A stretch of DNA of 64,000 nt from Devosia riboflavina (lineage in GTDB: Bacteria > Pseudomonadota > Alphaproteobacteria > Rhizobiales > Devosiaceae). Under the pieces are notes generated by a model. The model ran no database searches. It worked only from the letters and a program-made list of their open reading frames with translations, and had not been told where the DNA came from. How positions within the stretch are numbered: the first letter of the stretch is position 1; each line of letters begins with the position of its first letter. The stretch is from assembly GCF_000743575.1 (NCBI RefSeq), contig NZ_JQGC01000027.1:1-64000 (forward strand). Direction: 5' to 3'. This document shows positions 24,451 to 34,106 of the stretch, one piece after another. The position numbers and the translations under genes were made by a program.

Positions 24451-25977
24451 ATGCCGTCTCAGCCGGCCAATACCGCGGACGTCCGCGCCCTCATGGGCCA
24501 TGACGGCAAGCGCGCAGCCCAAAAGACCGTGCTCGAAGCACGCCAGAAGCTGACATCCAGCTCCGGCACGCGTGCAGAATTCGACTTCGAACTCATGCAT
24601 GACTATGCCGAATCCCGGCGCGGGGCGGCCCTGCCCATGGCCGCGATCGTCGTCATTCTGGCGATCGTCTCCAGTTTCTGGGTGCCGGTGATCTTTTCGG
24701 CTTTCTGGGCCGGCCTGGTTATCGCCAGCCTTCTCGTCGTTGTGCTGGTCGCGAGCCGTTTCAGCGCCCAGGACCCGTCCAAGTTCAACGCATCGCGCTG
24801 GACCACGAGCTTTGTCGCGGCCGAAATCCTTTATGGTCTGGCGCTGTCGCTCCTCGCCCTTTCCACCATCGTCGCCAATCCGCATGACGTGGCGCCGGTG
24901 ATGTTTGCCATGGTGCTGGTGAGCATCGCGGCCAATGCCATTGCGACCCATACCCTGCCCCCCGCCACGCTGATGAGCACGCTGCCGGTGACCATCACCG
25001 TCACGGCCAGCCTCCTGGCGCTGGGCGGCACGCTCAATTACACGCTGGCAGCGGTGACGGCGTGCGGCGAGATCTTTTTCGTTTTCCTGGCACGCCAGCT
25101 TTATGCATCGGACCTCGAGACCCTGTCGCACCAGTCGGAAAAGGACTCGCTGATCGCCGAGCTGGAAGAGGCGCGGCACATGTCGGACGAGGCCCGCCGT
25201 CATGCCGAGCAGGCCAATATCGCCAAGAGCCAATTTCTCGCGACGATGAGCCATGAGCTGCGCACGCCGCTCAACGCCATTATCGGCTTTTCCGAAGTGC
25301 TGAAATCCGAATTGCTCGGTACCCATCAGGTGCCGCAATACAAGGAATATGCCGGCGATATTCATGCCAGCGGCCAGCACCTGCTGAACCTGATCAACGA
25401 GCTGCTCGATCTCAGCCGTATCGAAGCCGGCAAATACGAGTTGCACGAAGAGGCCGTTTCGATCGTCGATATTGCCGACGATTGCCAGCGCATGATGCAG
25501 TTGCGTGCCAAGTCCAAGAGCATCGAACTGCAATTCAGCTATGGCGACAACCTGCCGAAAATCTGGGGCGACGAACGGGCCATCCGCCAGGTGGTGCTGA
25601 ACCTCCTCAGCAATGCCATCAAGTTTACGCCCCAGCAGGGCAAGGTCTCGCTGGTGGTGACGCGCAGCGCCGATGGCGGGCAGCTCATTTCCGTCAAGGA
25701 CAATGGCCCAGGCATTCCCGAGAACGAAATCGAGACGGTGCTATCGTCCTTCGGGCAGGGTTCGCTGGCGCACAAGACAGCCGAACAGGGGGCGGGTCTC
25801 GGCCTGCCGATCGTGCAGCGGATCATGGACCTGCATCAGGGCCGGTTCGACCTCTTCTCGAAACTGCGTTTCGGCACGGAAGTGATCGCCACTTTCCCGC
25901 GTGCCCGCGTCATGGATGCCCTGGCTCCGGTGACCGAGCGCCGCAACAAGCTCGAAATCTATTCGCAGGCTGGTTGA
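24451..25977 (+). CDS. Membrane sensor histidine kinase, PleC/DivJ/PdhS type
   Basis: 508 residues. The N-terminal half has about six hydrophobic segments (roughly 61-80, 84-102, 120-140, 148-165, 178-195, 198-215), then a coiled linker (225-258) and a HisKA domain with H268 in SHELRTPLNAIIGFSE, N box (LNLLSNAIKFTP), G1 (DNGPGIP) and a GAGLGLPI box. The stretch EYAGDIHASGQHLLNLINELLDLSRIEAGKYEL is characteristic of the PleC/DivJ/PdhS group that controls DivK and cell polarity. No PAS or receiver domain. Two CtrA-like boxes lie upstream. Which of the several PdhS paralogues it corresponds to cannot be settled here. Confidence 0.88.
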   Translation: MPSQPANTADVRALMGHDGKRAAQKTVLEARQKLTSSSGTRAEFDFELMHDYAESRRGAALPMAAIVVILAIVSSFWVPVIFSAFWAGLVIASLLVVVLVASRFSAQDPSKFNASRWTTSFVAAEILYGLALSLLALSTIVANPHDVAPVMFAMVLVSIAANAIATHTLPPATLMSTLPVTITVTASLLALGGTLNYTLAAVTACGEIFFVFLARQLYASDLETLSHQSEKDSLIAELEEARHMSDEARRHAEQANIAKSQFLATMSHELRTPLNAIIGFSEVLKSELLGTHQVPQYKEYAGDIHASGQHLLNLINELLDLSRIEAGKYELHEEAVSIVDIADDCQRMMQLRAKSKSIELQFSYGDNLPKIWGDERAIRQVVLNLLSNAIKFTPQQGKVSLVVTRSADGGQLISVKDNGPGIPENEIETVLSSFGQGSLAHKTAEQGAGLGLPIVQRIMDLHQGRFDLFSKLRFGTEVIATFPRARVMDALAPVTERRNKLEIYSQAG

Positions 25978-26047
25978 TCGGGCCGCGGTCACGTCCCAAA
26001 TTTGCCCTCATCGCGCGCTTCTCTGCGGCGATCGGGGGTATTTGCCT

Positions 26048-26686
26048 GTGAAACGACTTTTGGGCCTGTTGGCCGCTCTTATCTTGCTGCCGGGCCTGGC
26101 TTTGGCGCAGGACAATCCCGCTCCTGCCGCTCCCTATGATACCAGCTATCCGGCTTCGGCCGTGATCTCGGCGCGCATTCAGCGCCAGTTCCTCGACAAT
26201 GTCCGCTGGAGCGTCAGCGCCGAGGCCCGGAACAATCTCGCAGCCGCCTTTGCCGAGCGCCCTGCCCTCGACATCTGGCAGGACCTTGTGGCCGCGGACG
26301 GGCTCAAGACTGGCAATGTCGTCGATGCCCTCACCGCCTATTGGGTGCTGAATTGGGTGACGGCCAATGCGCGCTACAATTTCAAGGTGGACAATGCGCC
26401 CATTCAGGCGCAGCTCCGGGCATCCATGGCGGCGGATGCGAACTTTCGCACGCTCAGCAATCTGCAGAAGCAGGAGATGGCCGAGGGCTATATCCTGCGC
26501 TTCCTCGTCGAGCACGCGGCGCTCAATGACGCCGTAGTGCGAAAAGATATCACAGCGCTGGGCAGGCTGGCGCTGGCCTCAGTGACGCGCTTCCGCCAGG
26601 AAATGGGTGTCGACCTGTTGGCGCTTGAGCCGGGCCCCGAGGGCTTTGCGCCCAAAGCGCGGCCGGCTAATCCAGCCGGCGACTGA
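26048..26686 (+). CDS. Secreted helical protein of unknown function
   Basis: 212 residues starting at GTG 26048 (GGGGG nine bases upstream; a TTG two codons earlier is possible). Signal peptide about 1-22 ending ALAQ, then a mostly helical mature domain with the conserved-looking ALTAYWVLNWVTANARYN. This pattern resembles a proteobacterial DUF family (possibly DUF6683), but I cannot confirm it. It follows the sensor kinase by 70 bp on the same strand and may be cotranscribed. The last 20 bp overlap the end of cobT on the other strand. Confidence 0.65.
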   Translation: MKRLLGLLAALILLPGLALAQDNPAPAAPYDTSYPASAVISARIQRQFLDNVRWSVSAEARNNLAAAFAERPALDIWQDLVAADGLKTGNVVDALTAYWVLNWVTANARYNFKVDNAPIQAQLRASMAADANFRTLSNLQKQEMAEGYILRFLVEHAALNDAVVRKDITALGRLALASVTRFRQEMGVDLLALEPGPEGFAPKARPANPAGD

Positions 26687-27689
26687 CCGAAGCGCTGTCG
26701 AAAGTCGCCATATTGGTGTGAAGATGCAGCGCGGTCTTGGCCAGCACAACGCCGAGCGCGGCGCCGGTGCCCTCGCCGAGACGCATGCCGAGATCGAGCA
26801 GCGGCGCCTTGCCTATGTGCTCGAGCACGCGGGCATGCGCGCCTTCGCTGGTGACATGGGCGAAGAGGCAATGGTCGATGGCTTCGGGATTGACCGCATG
26901 GGCGATTGCCGCGGCGGCGGTTGCCACATAGCCGTCGATAACAACCGGCACCTTCTGGTGGCGGGCAGCGATCAATGCGCCGAGCATGGCGGCGACTTCG
27001 CGGCCGCCGAGGCGGGCGAGGATTGCGAGGGGATGGTCGAGGCCTTCCTGGTGTAGCGCCAGGGCCCGGTCGATGGCGGCGATCTTGCGGGCATAGCCTG
27101 CATCATCGACGCCGGTGCCGCGGCCGGCCCAATCGGCGCCGGTACCGCCATAGAGGGCAGCGAAGATGGCGGCGGCGATGGTGGTATTGCCGATGCCCAT
27201 TTCGCCGAGGCCGATGATGTCGGGCTTTCCGGCCACCGCTTCCATGCCATAGGCGATGGTGGCAGCGCACATCTGGTCGTCCAGTGCGGGTTCCTCTGTG
27301 ATGTCGCCGGTGGGCAATTCAAGCGCGAGTTCGAAGACGCGGAGGTTGATTTCATGCAGGCCGCAAATCTGCGAAATGGCCGCGCCGCCATTGGTGAAAT
27401 TGGCGACCATCTGGGCCGTCACTTCCTGCGGGAAGGCGGAGACGCCCTGGTCGGCGACGCCATGATTTCCGGCGAAAATGGTGACCATGGGATTTTCGAG
27501 GCGCGGCGTCTGGCGGTGTTGCCAACGGGCGAGGAATTCGACGAGCTCTTCGAGACGTCCGAGCGAGCCGGCCGGCTTGGTCAATTCGGCATCGCGGCGA
27601 CGAACGGCGGCGACGGCGGCCTCGTCACCATCGGGCACGGCGGTCAGCAGTTCCACGATATCGGCAAAGGCAGGATTGAGCGCAGGCAT
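26667..27689 (-). CDS. cobT: Nicotinate-nucleotide--dimethylbenzimidazole phosphoribosyltransferase
   Basis: 340 residues, full CobT length. KPAGSLGRLEELV (N-terminal signature), FAGNHGVADQGVSAFPQEVT, GEMGIGNTTIAAA and the catalytic Glu in SEGAHARVLE are all present. It makes alpha-ribazole phosphate for the lower ligand of cobalamin. Start 27689 (MPALNPAF) is conventional; a longer frame to 27797 has no homologous look. No other cobalamin gene and no B12 riboswitch were found beside it. Overlaps the upstream convergent gene by 20 bp. Confidence 0.94.
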   Translation of the reverse strand: MPALNPAFADIVELLTAVPDGDEAAVAAVRRRDAELTKPAGSLGRLEELVEFLARWQHRQTPRLENPMVTIFAGNHGVADQGVSAFPQEVTAQMVANFTNGGAAISQICGLHEINLRVFELALELPTGDITEEPALDDQMCAATIAYGMEAVAGKPDIIGLGEMGIGNTTIAAAIFAALYGGTGADWAGRGTGVDDAGYARKIAAIDRALALHQEGLDHPLAILARLGGREVAAMLGALIAARHQKVPVVIDGYVATAAAAIAHAVNPEAIDHCLFAHVTSEGAHARVLEHIGKAPLLDLGMRLGEGTGAALGVVLAKTALHLHTNMATFDSASVSRRLD

Positions 27690-27876
27690 GGGACGAGTCC
27701 GAGATGAGGCCAAGAGGTGCGGACTTGTTGCCCAGAATGGAGCCAATTGCAATTGAGCCGCCGCGCGGCGAAGCTGCGGCACTGTGACTGCCGCCATAGG
27801 ACGGGCGCAAAGTCTTGAAATCGTGGCGCTCCGTCCCTTAATCGAAAGGGATCAGTGGTTGAGGGAAAGCAGAGAC

Positions 27877-28563
27877 ATGATCTTCATCGGCATTGCCCTG
27901 CTTGTAGCGGCCGGAATCGCCTTGATGATCTCGGCCGATGCCGGGAACCTGATCGGTCTCACCCAGACGCAGACGGCGCAACTGGTGCCGCTGGTCGTCA
28001 TTCTCATCGTCTTTGCCGGTGGCGCCTTTGCGCGACGCCGGCAGGCGGCCGAATTGGTTGGGGCCCTGGTGCTCTGGGTCGGCATCTTTGCCGTGATCGG
28101 GGTTGGCTATGCCTATCGCGACGAATTGATGGGCGTGGTCGGCCGGGTGACCGGCGAATTGCGGCCGGGCGTTGCCGTGGTCGACAGCGAGCGCGGCACG
28201 GCGGTGTTCCGACGCGGTTTTGGCAGGCATTTCGAGATTGCTGCTACCGTCAACGGCCACACGACGCCGATGATTTTTGACACGGGCGCCAGTGCCGTGG
28301 TGCTGACGCGAGCGGACGCGGAGGCAGCAGGCATCGATCTATCCGAACTGCGCTATGCGATTCCGGTTTCGACGGCCAATGGCACCGGCATGGCGGCGCG
28401 GACGCGGCTCAAGACCATCGAGGTTGGCGGCATTTCGCGGCGCAATATTCCGGCTTTCGTGGCCGAAGACGGCGCGCTGGAAACGAGCCTACTGGGCATG
28501 ACGTTTCTGGAAACGCTGGGCCGCTATAGCGTGACGCAAAACTCGCTGGAATTGCAGGACTAG
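27877..28563 (+). CDS. TIGR02281-type clan AA aspartic protease
   Basis: 228 residues with three N-terminal hydrophobic helices (about 1-18, 28-46, 52-70) followed by a retropepsin-like domain holding a single catalytic DTGAS (IFDTGASAVVLT), so activity requires a dimer. The final NIPAFVAEDGALETSLLGMTFLETLGRYSV is typical of the TIGR02281 family. These inner-membrane proteins are widespread in Hyphomicrobiales, and their substrate is unknown. The TAG stop shares a CTAG tetranucleotide with the dusA stop. Divergent from cobT with a 187-bp spacer. Confidence 0.85.
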   Translation: MIFIGIALLVAAGIALMISADAGNLIGLTQTQTAQLVPLVVILIVFAGGAFARRRQAAELVGALVLWVGIFAVIGVGYAYRDELMGVVGRVTGELRPGVAVVDSERGTAVFRRGFGRHFEIAATVNGHTTPMIFDTGASAVVLTRADAEAAGIDLSELRYAIPVSTANGTGMAARTRLKTIEVGGISRRNIPAFVAEDGALETSLLGMTFLETLGRYSVTQNSLELQD

Positions 28564-29603
28564 CTCGCGACGGCTTCGGCGCGTTCTTCGACAACGGAGA
28601 GGGCGTGCATGAACACTTCCGGACCGGCCTTGGGTTTGCAGGCGTCGACGCTGAGGATCTGGCGGAACTGGCGGGCGCCAGGGCGGCCATTGGCGAGGCC
28701 GAGCATGTGGCGGGCGATGTTGTTGAGGCGCGTGCCGGTCTGCAATTGAGCTTCGGCATAATCGGCCATGGCCTCAATGATTTCGGCGAGGGTCAGCGTG
28801 GATGGTTCGTCGCCGAAAAGGCGCTGGTCGACTTCGGCCAGCATCATCGGATTGTGATAGGCGGCGCGGCCGAGCATGACGCCATCCATGTGCTGGAGGT
28901 GTTCGTCGATCTGTTCGAATGTCTCGATACCGCCATTGATCATCATCGGCAGGGGCGCGAGGCGCTGGCGCAGGCGATAGACGCGCGGATAATTGAGCGG
29001 CGGAATGGTGCGGTTTTCCTTGGGGCTCAGACCCTGGAGCCACGCCTTGCGCGCGTGGACATAGAGCGCGGCGACGCCGGCTTCGGCCATCTTGTCGGCG
29101 AAGCGATCGAGGCTTTCCTCGATGTCCTGATCATCGATACCGATGCGGCACTTTACGGTCACCGGCTTGTCCGTGGCCGAGCGCATGGCGCGGACGCACT
29201 CGGCGACCAGGTCAGGCTCGGCCATCAGGCAGGCGCCGAATTTGCCGGACTGCACGCGATCGGACGGGCAGCCGACATTGAGGTTGATTTCGTCATAGCC
29301 GTAGAGATCGCCCTGGCGGGTGGCGGCGGCGAGGTCGGCTGGGTCGGAACCGCCCAATTGCAGGGCGACGGGCTGCTCGGCGGGGTCGAAGCGCAGATGG
29401 CGCTCGGTATCGCCATGAATGACGGCGCCGGTGGTGATCATTTCCGTGAACAGCAGGCCGCGCCTGGTCAGCAGGCGGTGCAGGTATCTGCAATGCCTAT
29501 CAGTCCAGTCAATCATCGGTGCAACGGAAAAGCGGCGGGCGGTCTCAAGCGAGACGTCCTGGCCGCGCCCCAGTTCGGTCATTGGCGCAATTTCATCTAT
29601 CAT
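28560..29603 (-). CDS. dusA: tRNA-dihydrouridine(20/20a) synthase
   Basis: 347-residue FMN-dependent tRNA-modifying enzyme. RFSVAPMIDWTDRHCRYLHRLL at the N-terminus is diagnostic for DusA; LNVGCPSDRVQSGKFGACLM contains the catalytic Cys, followed by TVKCRIG, YVHARKAWLQGLSPKENR and NGGI. An in-frame ATG at 29582 is an alternative start; neither has a strong ribosome site. Convergent with the aspartic protease gene, sharing one CTAG as both stops. Confidence 0.95.
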   Translation of the reverse strand: MIDEIAPMTELGRGQDVSLETARRFSVAPMIDWTDRHCRYLHRLLTRRGLLFTEMITTGAVIHGDTERHLRFDPAEQPVALQLGGSDPADLAAATRQGDLYGYDEINLNVGCPSDRVQSGKFGACLMAEPDLVAECVRAMRSATDKPVTVKCRIGIDDQDIEESLDRFADKMAEAGVAALYVHARKAWLQGLSPKENRTIPPLNYPRVYRLRQRLAPLPMMINGGIETFEQIDEHLQHMDGVMLGRAAYHNPMMLAEVDQRLFGDEPSTLTLAEIIEAMADYAEAQLQTGTRLNNIARHMLGLANGRPGARQFRQILSVDACKPKAGPEVFMHALSVVEERAEAVAS

Positions 29604-29722
29604 TCGAAGGTGGCTCCAATAGCCCCTTCTCGCCCGGCGGGCAATGCCGGCGTGATCTGGATCAAAGTTCTGGCTGCCACGTTGTTCTATTGTGCGTCAT
29701 CTTCAACGGGGGAATTTTCGCC

Positions 29723-30172
29723 ATGTACTCGAACATCGTTTGCGCCATCGACGGCTCGGACCTCAGCACCAAGGCCTTCACCCATGCCATTGCCCTCGCC
29801 GGCAAGCTCGGCGCCAAGCTGACCGCCGTCACGGTGACCGAGCCTTCGATCATTATCGCGCCGGGCGCGGAAATGATGATGGTGGATACGTCGAGCATTC
29901 TTGAAGAACTCGACAAGGCCAAGGCCGAATCCGCCAAGGGCGTGCTGGAGGACGCGACCAAGCTCGCGAGTGCCGCGGGCATTACTCTTGCGACCCAACA
30001 TCTGCCGGACCTGCCGGCGGCGGAAGGCATTATCAAGCAAGCCAAGACCATTGGCGCCGACCTGATCGTCATGGGTTCGCATGGCCGTCGTGGGCTCGGT
30101 CGGCTGCTGCTTGGTTCGCAGGCGGCGGAAGTTCTGGCGCATGCCGAAATTCCAGTGCTGATCATCAAATAG
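29723..30172 (+). CDS. Universal stress protein (UspA family)
   Basis: 149 residues, one Usp domain: MYSNIVCAIDGSDLSTKAF at the start and the ATP-binding GSHGRRGLGRLLLGSQ near the end (G-2x-G-9x-G-S pattern intact), so the ATP-binding subclass. Role in stress survival is inferred from the family. ATG 29723 has GGGGGA upstream. Single-gene context. Confidence 0.93.
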   Translation: MYSNIVCAIDGSDLSTKAFTHAIALAGKLGAKLTAVTVTEPSIIIAPGAEMMMVDTSSILEELDKAKAESAKGVLEDATKLASAAGITLATQHLPDLPAAEGIIKQAKTIGADLIVMGSHGRRGLGRLLLGSQAAEVLAHAEIPVLIIK

Positions 30173-30301
30173 CGCGACTTCGGCGGTTCGTCCTTTCGGA
30201 AAACCGGCGCCCGCTATTCCGCGCGAAGCGCTAACATGTCAGCTATGGCGCGATGCCGGATTTTCCGCTATGGGCCGGTATCCCAAGAAGAGCGTCGCGC
30301 C

Positions 30302-31675
30302 ATGACCCAGTCCCTGCCCCGCCATATCGCCGTGATCGATATCGGCAAGACCAATGCCAAGGTCGTGCTGATCGATGCGGCGAGCGAAGCGCTGCTGGGC
30401 TCGCTCAGCCAGCCCAATAACGTGCGGCGCGATGCCCCCTATCCGCATGCCGATGTCGAGGGCCTTTGGGATTTTATCCTGTCGAGCCTGAGTGAATTGC
30501 ATCGCGAGCACGGGATCGACGGCATTTCCATCACCACGCATGGTGCCACGGCTGCGCTGATGGCGGGCAATCGGCTGGCGCTGCCGGTGCTCGATTATGA
30601 ATATGATGGCCCGGACTCTTCGGACGAAGCCTATGACCGCGCGCGCCCTCTCTTTGCCGAGACGCTGTCGCCGCGCCTGCCCAATGGGCTCAATCTCGGC
30701 GCACAGATTTTCTGGCAATCGCGGGCTTTTCCCGAAGACTTCGCCAAGGTCACCGCTATCCTGACCTATCCGCAATATTGGGCCTGGCGCCTGACCGGCA
30801 TTCTCGCCAGCGAAGTGACCTCGCTCGGTTGCCATACCGATCTCTGGGCGCCGGACAAGGGCGACTTTTCGTCCATGGTCGATGCGCAGGGCTGGCGAGC
30901 TTTCTTTCCGCCGATCAAGCCGGCAGCCTCGGTGCTCGGACCGATCCTCAACAATCTTGCCGACTATACCGGGCTGCCGGCCGGCACGCCGGTGACCTGC
31001 GGCATTCATGATTCCAATGCCTCGCTGGTTCCGCATCTGGGCCGGCAGGAAGCGCCCTTCACCATCCTTTCGACCGGCACCTGGGCCATCGCAATGACGG
31101 TGGGTGGCGATACGGCAAAGCTCGATCAGGCACGCGATAGCCTTGCCAATGTCGATGCCTTTGGTCGGCCCGTGCCAACGGCGCGCTTTATGGGCGGGCG
31201 CGAATTCGACACCATCGTGCGAGAGATCGTGCCCCCCAGCGAGGCGGACATTGCGGCCGTGATCGAGCGAGATGTGCAGGCGCTGCCGACTTTTGCGCCG
31301 GGCGTTGGTCCCTTTGCCAATGGGCGGGGCCGTTGGACGGTGGCGCCGGAAGACCTGACGGACGAGGAGCGTACGGCTGCGGCGTCGCTTTATCTGGCGC
31401 TGGTGGCGCGCGAATGCCTCGATCTCTGTGGGCTGGGCAAGAGCATCACCATCGAGGGGCCGCTGGCGCGCAATGCGCTGTTTGGTGCGGCGCTGGCGAC
31501 GCTCGCCGGGCGGCCGGTGCATGCCTCCGGAGATGGGACGGGCACCAGCCTTGGGGCGAGCCTGCTGTTTGGCGGAAAGGCCGCGCATGAGCAGCACGAT
31601 AGCCCGATGGCGCCGCTGGCCCATCCGGGCTTTGCCGAATATGCGCGGCGCTGGCGGGAACGCGCGAAGGCCTAG
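30302..31675 (+). CDS. FGGY-family carbohydrate kinase
   Basis: 457 residues. N-terminal phosphate loop IAVIDIGKTNAKVVLID, central CGIHDSNASLVPH with the catalytic Asp, STGTWAIAMTVGG and the C-terminal EGPLARNALFGAALATLAGRPV are typical of the FGGY sugar kinases, of the L-fuculose/rhamnulose kinase-like branch. The true sugar is unknown; no isomerase, aldolase or transporter for it is adjacent. MTQSLPRH at 30302 is the natural N-terminus; an earlier in-frame ATG exists at 30236. Confidence 0.82.
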   Translation: MTQSLPRHIAVIDIGKTNAKVVLIDAASEALLGSLSQPNNVRRDAPYPHADVEGLWDFILSSLSELHREHGIDGISITTHGATAALMAGNRLALPVLDYEYDGPDSSDEAYDRARPLFAETLSPRLPNGLNLGAQIFWQSRAFPEDFAKVTAILTYPQYWAWRLTGILASEVTSLGCHTDLWAPDKGDFSSMVDAQGWRAFFPPIKPAASVLGPILNNLADYTGLPAGTPVTCGIHDSNASLVPHLGRQEAPFTILSTGTWAIAMTVGGDTAKLDQARDSLANVDAFGRPVPTARFMGGREFDTIVREIVPPSEADIAAVIERDVQALPTFAPGVGPFANGRGRWTVAPEDLTDEERTAAASLYLALVARECLDLCGLGKSITIEGPLARNALFGAALATLAGRPVHASGDGTGTSLGASLLFGGKAAHEQHDSPMAPLAHPGFAEYARRWRERAKA

Positions 31676-31746
31676 ACCTTCGGCTGAGATGCATTGACGG
31701 CAGGCAATTGGTATCCCATGTCTGGGGCACAGATATGGAGGCCGAC

Positions 31747-33057
31747 ATGGCAACGCCCAAGCACCGCATCGTCATCATTGGCGGGGGCTTTGGCGGTATA
31801 GCGGCGGCGCAGGCGCTGGCGCGCGCCGATGTCGAAGTGCTGGTGATCGACCGGCGCAACCATCACCTCTTCCAGCCCCTGCTCTATCAGGTCGCGACAG
31901 CCTCGCTGAGCCCGTCGGAAATTGCCTGGCCGATCCGCCATATCCTGCGCAAACAGCGCAATACGCGGGTGATCATGGCGACTGTGACCGGGATCGACAC
32001 GGCGAACCGGCAGGTGCTGATCGAGGATGGTGCGCCGGAGCATTATGATAGCCTGATCATCGCGACGGGCGCGCAACACGCCTATTTCGGCAATGACCAA
32101 TGGGAAGAGTTCGCGCCGGGGCTGAAGACGCTCGAGGACGCCACCGCCATCAGGCGAAAGCTGCTGTTGGCCTTCGAGGCGGCGGAGCGGGAATTCGATC
32201 CGCGCAAGCGCCGGGCGCTGCTGACCTTTGCCATTATCGGGGCCGGGCCGACGGGCGTGGAAATGGCCGGGGCGATCAGCGAACTGGGACGGGCGAGCTT
32301 GGCCGGGCAGTTTCGGACGATTGGGCCGGAGGATTTGCGGGTGGTGTTGATCGAAGGGGCGGACCGGGTACTGCTCAATTTCAGGCCCGAGCTTTCGGCC
32401 TATGCGCTGAAGTCGCTCGACCATCTCGGTGTCGAGGTCGAGCTTGGACAGATGGTCAAGGCGGTCGATGAGGACGGGGTGACTTTCGGCGAAAAGCGGC
32501 TGGCGACCAAGACTGTCATCTGGGCGGCGGGTGTGGCGGCATCGCCTGCGGCCAAGTGGCTGGGCGTCGAAGCGGATCGGTCGGGGCGGGTGAAGGTGGA
32601 ACCGGACTTGTCTGTGCCGGGTCATCCCGAGATTTTTGTGGTTGGCGATACGGCCAGCATCATCAAGCCCGATGGCAAGCCGGTGCCGGGTGTCGCTCCG
32701 GCGGCCAAGCAGGCGGGAGCGCATGCCGCTCGCGCTGTGCTGAAGCGGCTCGCGGGTGACAGTGGGAAACAGCCCTTTGCCTACAATCATGCAGGCGATC
32801 TCGCGACCATCGGCAAGCAGGCGGCGGTGATCGATTTCGGCCGGCTCACGCTCAAGGGCTGGTTTGCCTGGTGGGTATGGGGCATTGCCCATATCTACTT
32901 CCTGGTTGATGTGAAGAACCGCATCTTCGTGGCCATGAGTTGGCTCTGGATTTATCTCACCGGGCAGCGCAGTGCGCGGCTCATCACCCATGGACTGGCG
33001 CCGTCGGTGGAGCCGCTCAAGGAAATCGAGCAGGAAGCGCCTAAGCCGGCTCGTTGA
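31747..33057 (+). CDS. ndh: Type II NADH:quinone oxidoreductase
   Basis: 436 residues. FAD motif IVIIGGGFGGI at the N-terminus, NAD motif FAIIGAGPTGVEMAG, the AATGAQHAYFGND-like segment, and VVGDTASI before the C-terminal part with YNHAGDLATIGKQAAVIDF. A hydrophobic C-terminal amphipathic segment (WFAWWVWGIAHIYFLVDVKNR) should attach it to the inner membrane. It transfers electrons from NADH to quinone without proton pumping. Start 31747 has GGAGG five bases before it. Tail overlap of 17 bp with the convergent EamA gene. Confidence 0.93.
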   Translation: MATPKHRIVIIGGGFGGIAAAQALARADVEVLVIDRRNHHLFQPLLYQVATASLSPSEIAWPIRHILRKQRNTRVIMATVTGIDTANRQVLIEDGAPEHYDSLIIATGAQHAYFGNDQWEEFAPGLKTLEDATAIRRKLLLAFEAAEREFDPRKRRALLTFAIIGAGPTGVEMAGAISELGRASLAGQFRTIGPEDLRVVLIEGADRVLLNFRPELSAYALKSLDHLGVEVELGQMVKAVDEDGVTFGEKRLATKTVIWAAGVAASPAAKWLGVEADRSGRVKVEPDLSVPGHPEIFVVGDTASIIKPDGKPVPGVAPAAKQAGAHAARAVLKRLAGDSGKQPFAYNHAGDLATIGKQAAVIDFGRLTLKGWFAWWVWGIAHIYFLVDVKNRIFVAMSWLWIYLTGQRSARLITHGLAPSVEPLKEIEQEAPKPAR

Positions 33058-33958
33058 CCGGGGTGACGTCGACCTTGGAAAGCTGGCGCTCGCGCAGCCA
33101 GATATAGAGGCCGCTCAGGATGATGATGGTGGCGCCGAGGATGAACCACTTATCGGGCGGCTGGTTGAAGATCAGCCAGCTCGCAATCGAGAGGTAGAGC
33201 AGGCTGAGATAGCTGAACGGGGCAAGGATGGCCGGGGTGGCGAAGCGATGGGCCACCGAATTGAGGAAGTGTCCGCCGAGCCCCGCAGCACCCATGATGA
33301 GAAACGCGATCCAGGAAATCGGTTGTGTCGGCCAGACCCAATCGGTGAAGGCAATGGGCGCGAGGAGAATGACCGGGGTGGCACCGGCAAAGAACTGCTG
33401 GGTGGAGGCGCTGTCGACGCCCGCCAGTTTGCGGGTGAGAATGGAGAACAGCGCCAGGAAGAGAGCGGCGCCCACACTCAGCAAAGCGGTTGGCTGGAAG
33501 GCCTCAGAGCCGGGGCGTACGATGATCAGGATGCCGATAAAGCCGACGCCGATGGCGAGCCAGCGGCGCCAGCCGACCGTGTCGCCCAAAAGCGGACCGG
33601 ACAGGGCGCAGATCAGCAGAGGCGAGGTAAAGAGGATGGCGCTGGTGACCGTGAGCGGCAGATAGCGCATGGAGAGGAAGTTAAGTCCGGTCGTCCCGAG
33701 GAGACAGAAGCCGCGGAGGACTTCGAGCTTCCAGTTATTGCTCTTCAGCAGGTTGATGCCGCTAACCGGCAGGAAGAGCAGCAGCAGGAGCGCCAGATGC
33801 ATGCCATAGCGCATGAAGACGATCTGCGTCGTCGCCATGCCTTCGATCGACAGCCACTTGGCCGAAATGTCGAGGACAAGCAGCACAAGCTGGGACGCCA
33901 GAACGAGGGCAATGCCGAGATTGGCGCGGCTTTCGATGGGGGAGACCGGAGAAGCCAT
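33041..33958 (-). CDS. DMT-superfamily (EamA) transporter
   Basis: 305 residues with ten predicted membrane helices in two EamA repeats (about 10-150 and 155-290). The substrate is unknown; the family exports metabolites, drugs or amino acids. Start at 33958 (MASPVSPIESRANLG) gives a normal cytosolic N-terminus; the frame is open further upstream without homologous features. It overlaps the end of ndh by 17 bp. Confidence 0.85.
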   Translation of the reverse strand: MASPVSPIESRANLGIALVLASQLVLLVLDISAKWLSIEGMATTQIVFMRYGMHLALLLLLFLPVSGINLLKSNNWKLEVLRGFCLLGTTGLNFLSMRYLPLTVTSAILFTSPLLICALSGPLLGDTVGWRRWLAIGVGFIGILIIVRPGSEAFQPTALLSVGAALFLALFSILTRKLAGVDSASTQQFFAGATPVILLAPIAFTDWVWPTQPISWIAFLIMGAAGLGGHFLNSVAHRFATPAILAPFSYLSLLYLSIASWLIFNQPPDKWFILGATIIILSGLYIWLRERQLSKVDVTPVNEPA

Positions 33959-34106
33959 CAGACGCATCCGTATCCGGCAAGGAACAAAGGCGTGCCGAGA
34001 ATACGGGGGCGAAACATGGCTGGTCCGGGTCGAAATAAAAGGCGGTCCCGCACCGATGCGCGATGGGGACCACCAAGTCAATGCACTAGTATGGAAGTAG
34101 TGCCAT

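Noticed and set aside
27690..27876. Possible cobalamin riboswitch upstream of cobT (CGGCACTGTGAC-like stretch)
   Set aside because: The B12 box and the other conserved blocks are missing, and the stretch would be on the opposite strand to cobT.
34000..34100. GCACTA/TAGTGC inverted repeat downstream of beta-mannosidase as a terminator
   Set aside because: Only six base pairs with a nine-base loop and no U-tract.
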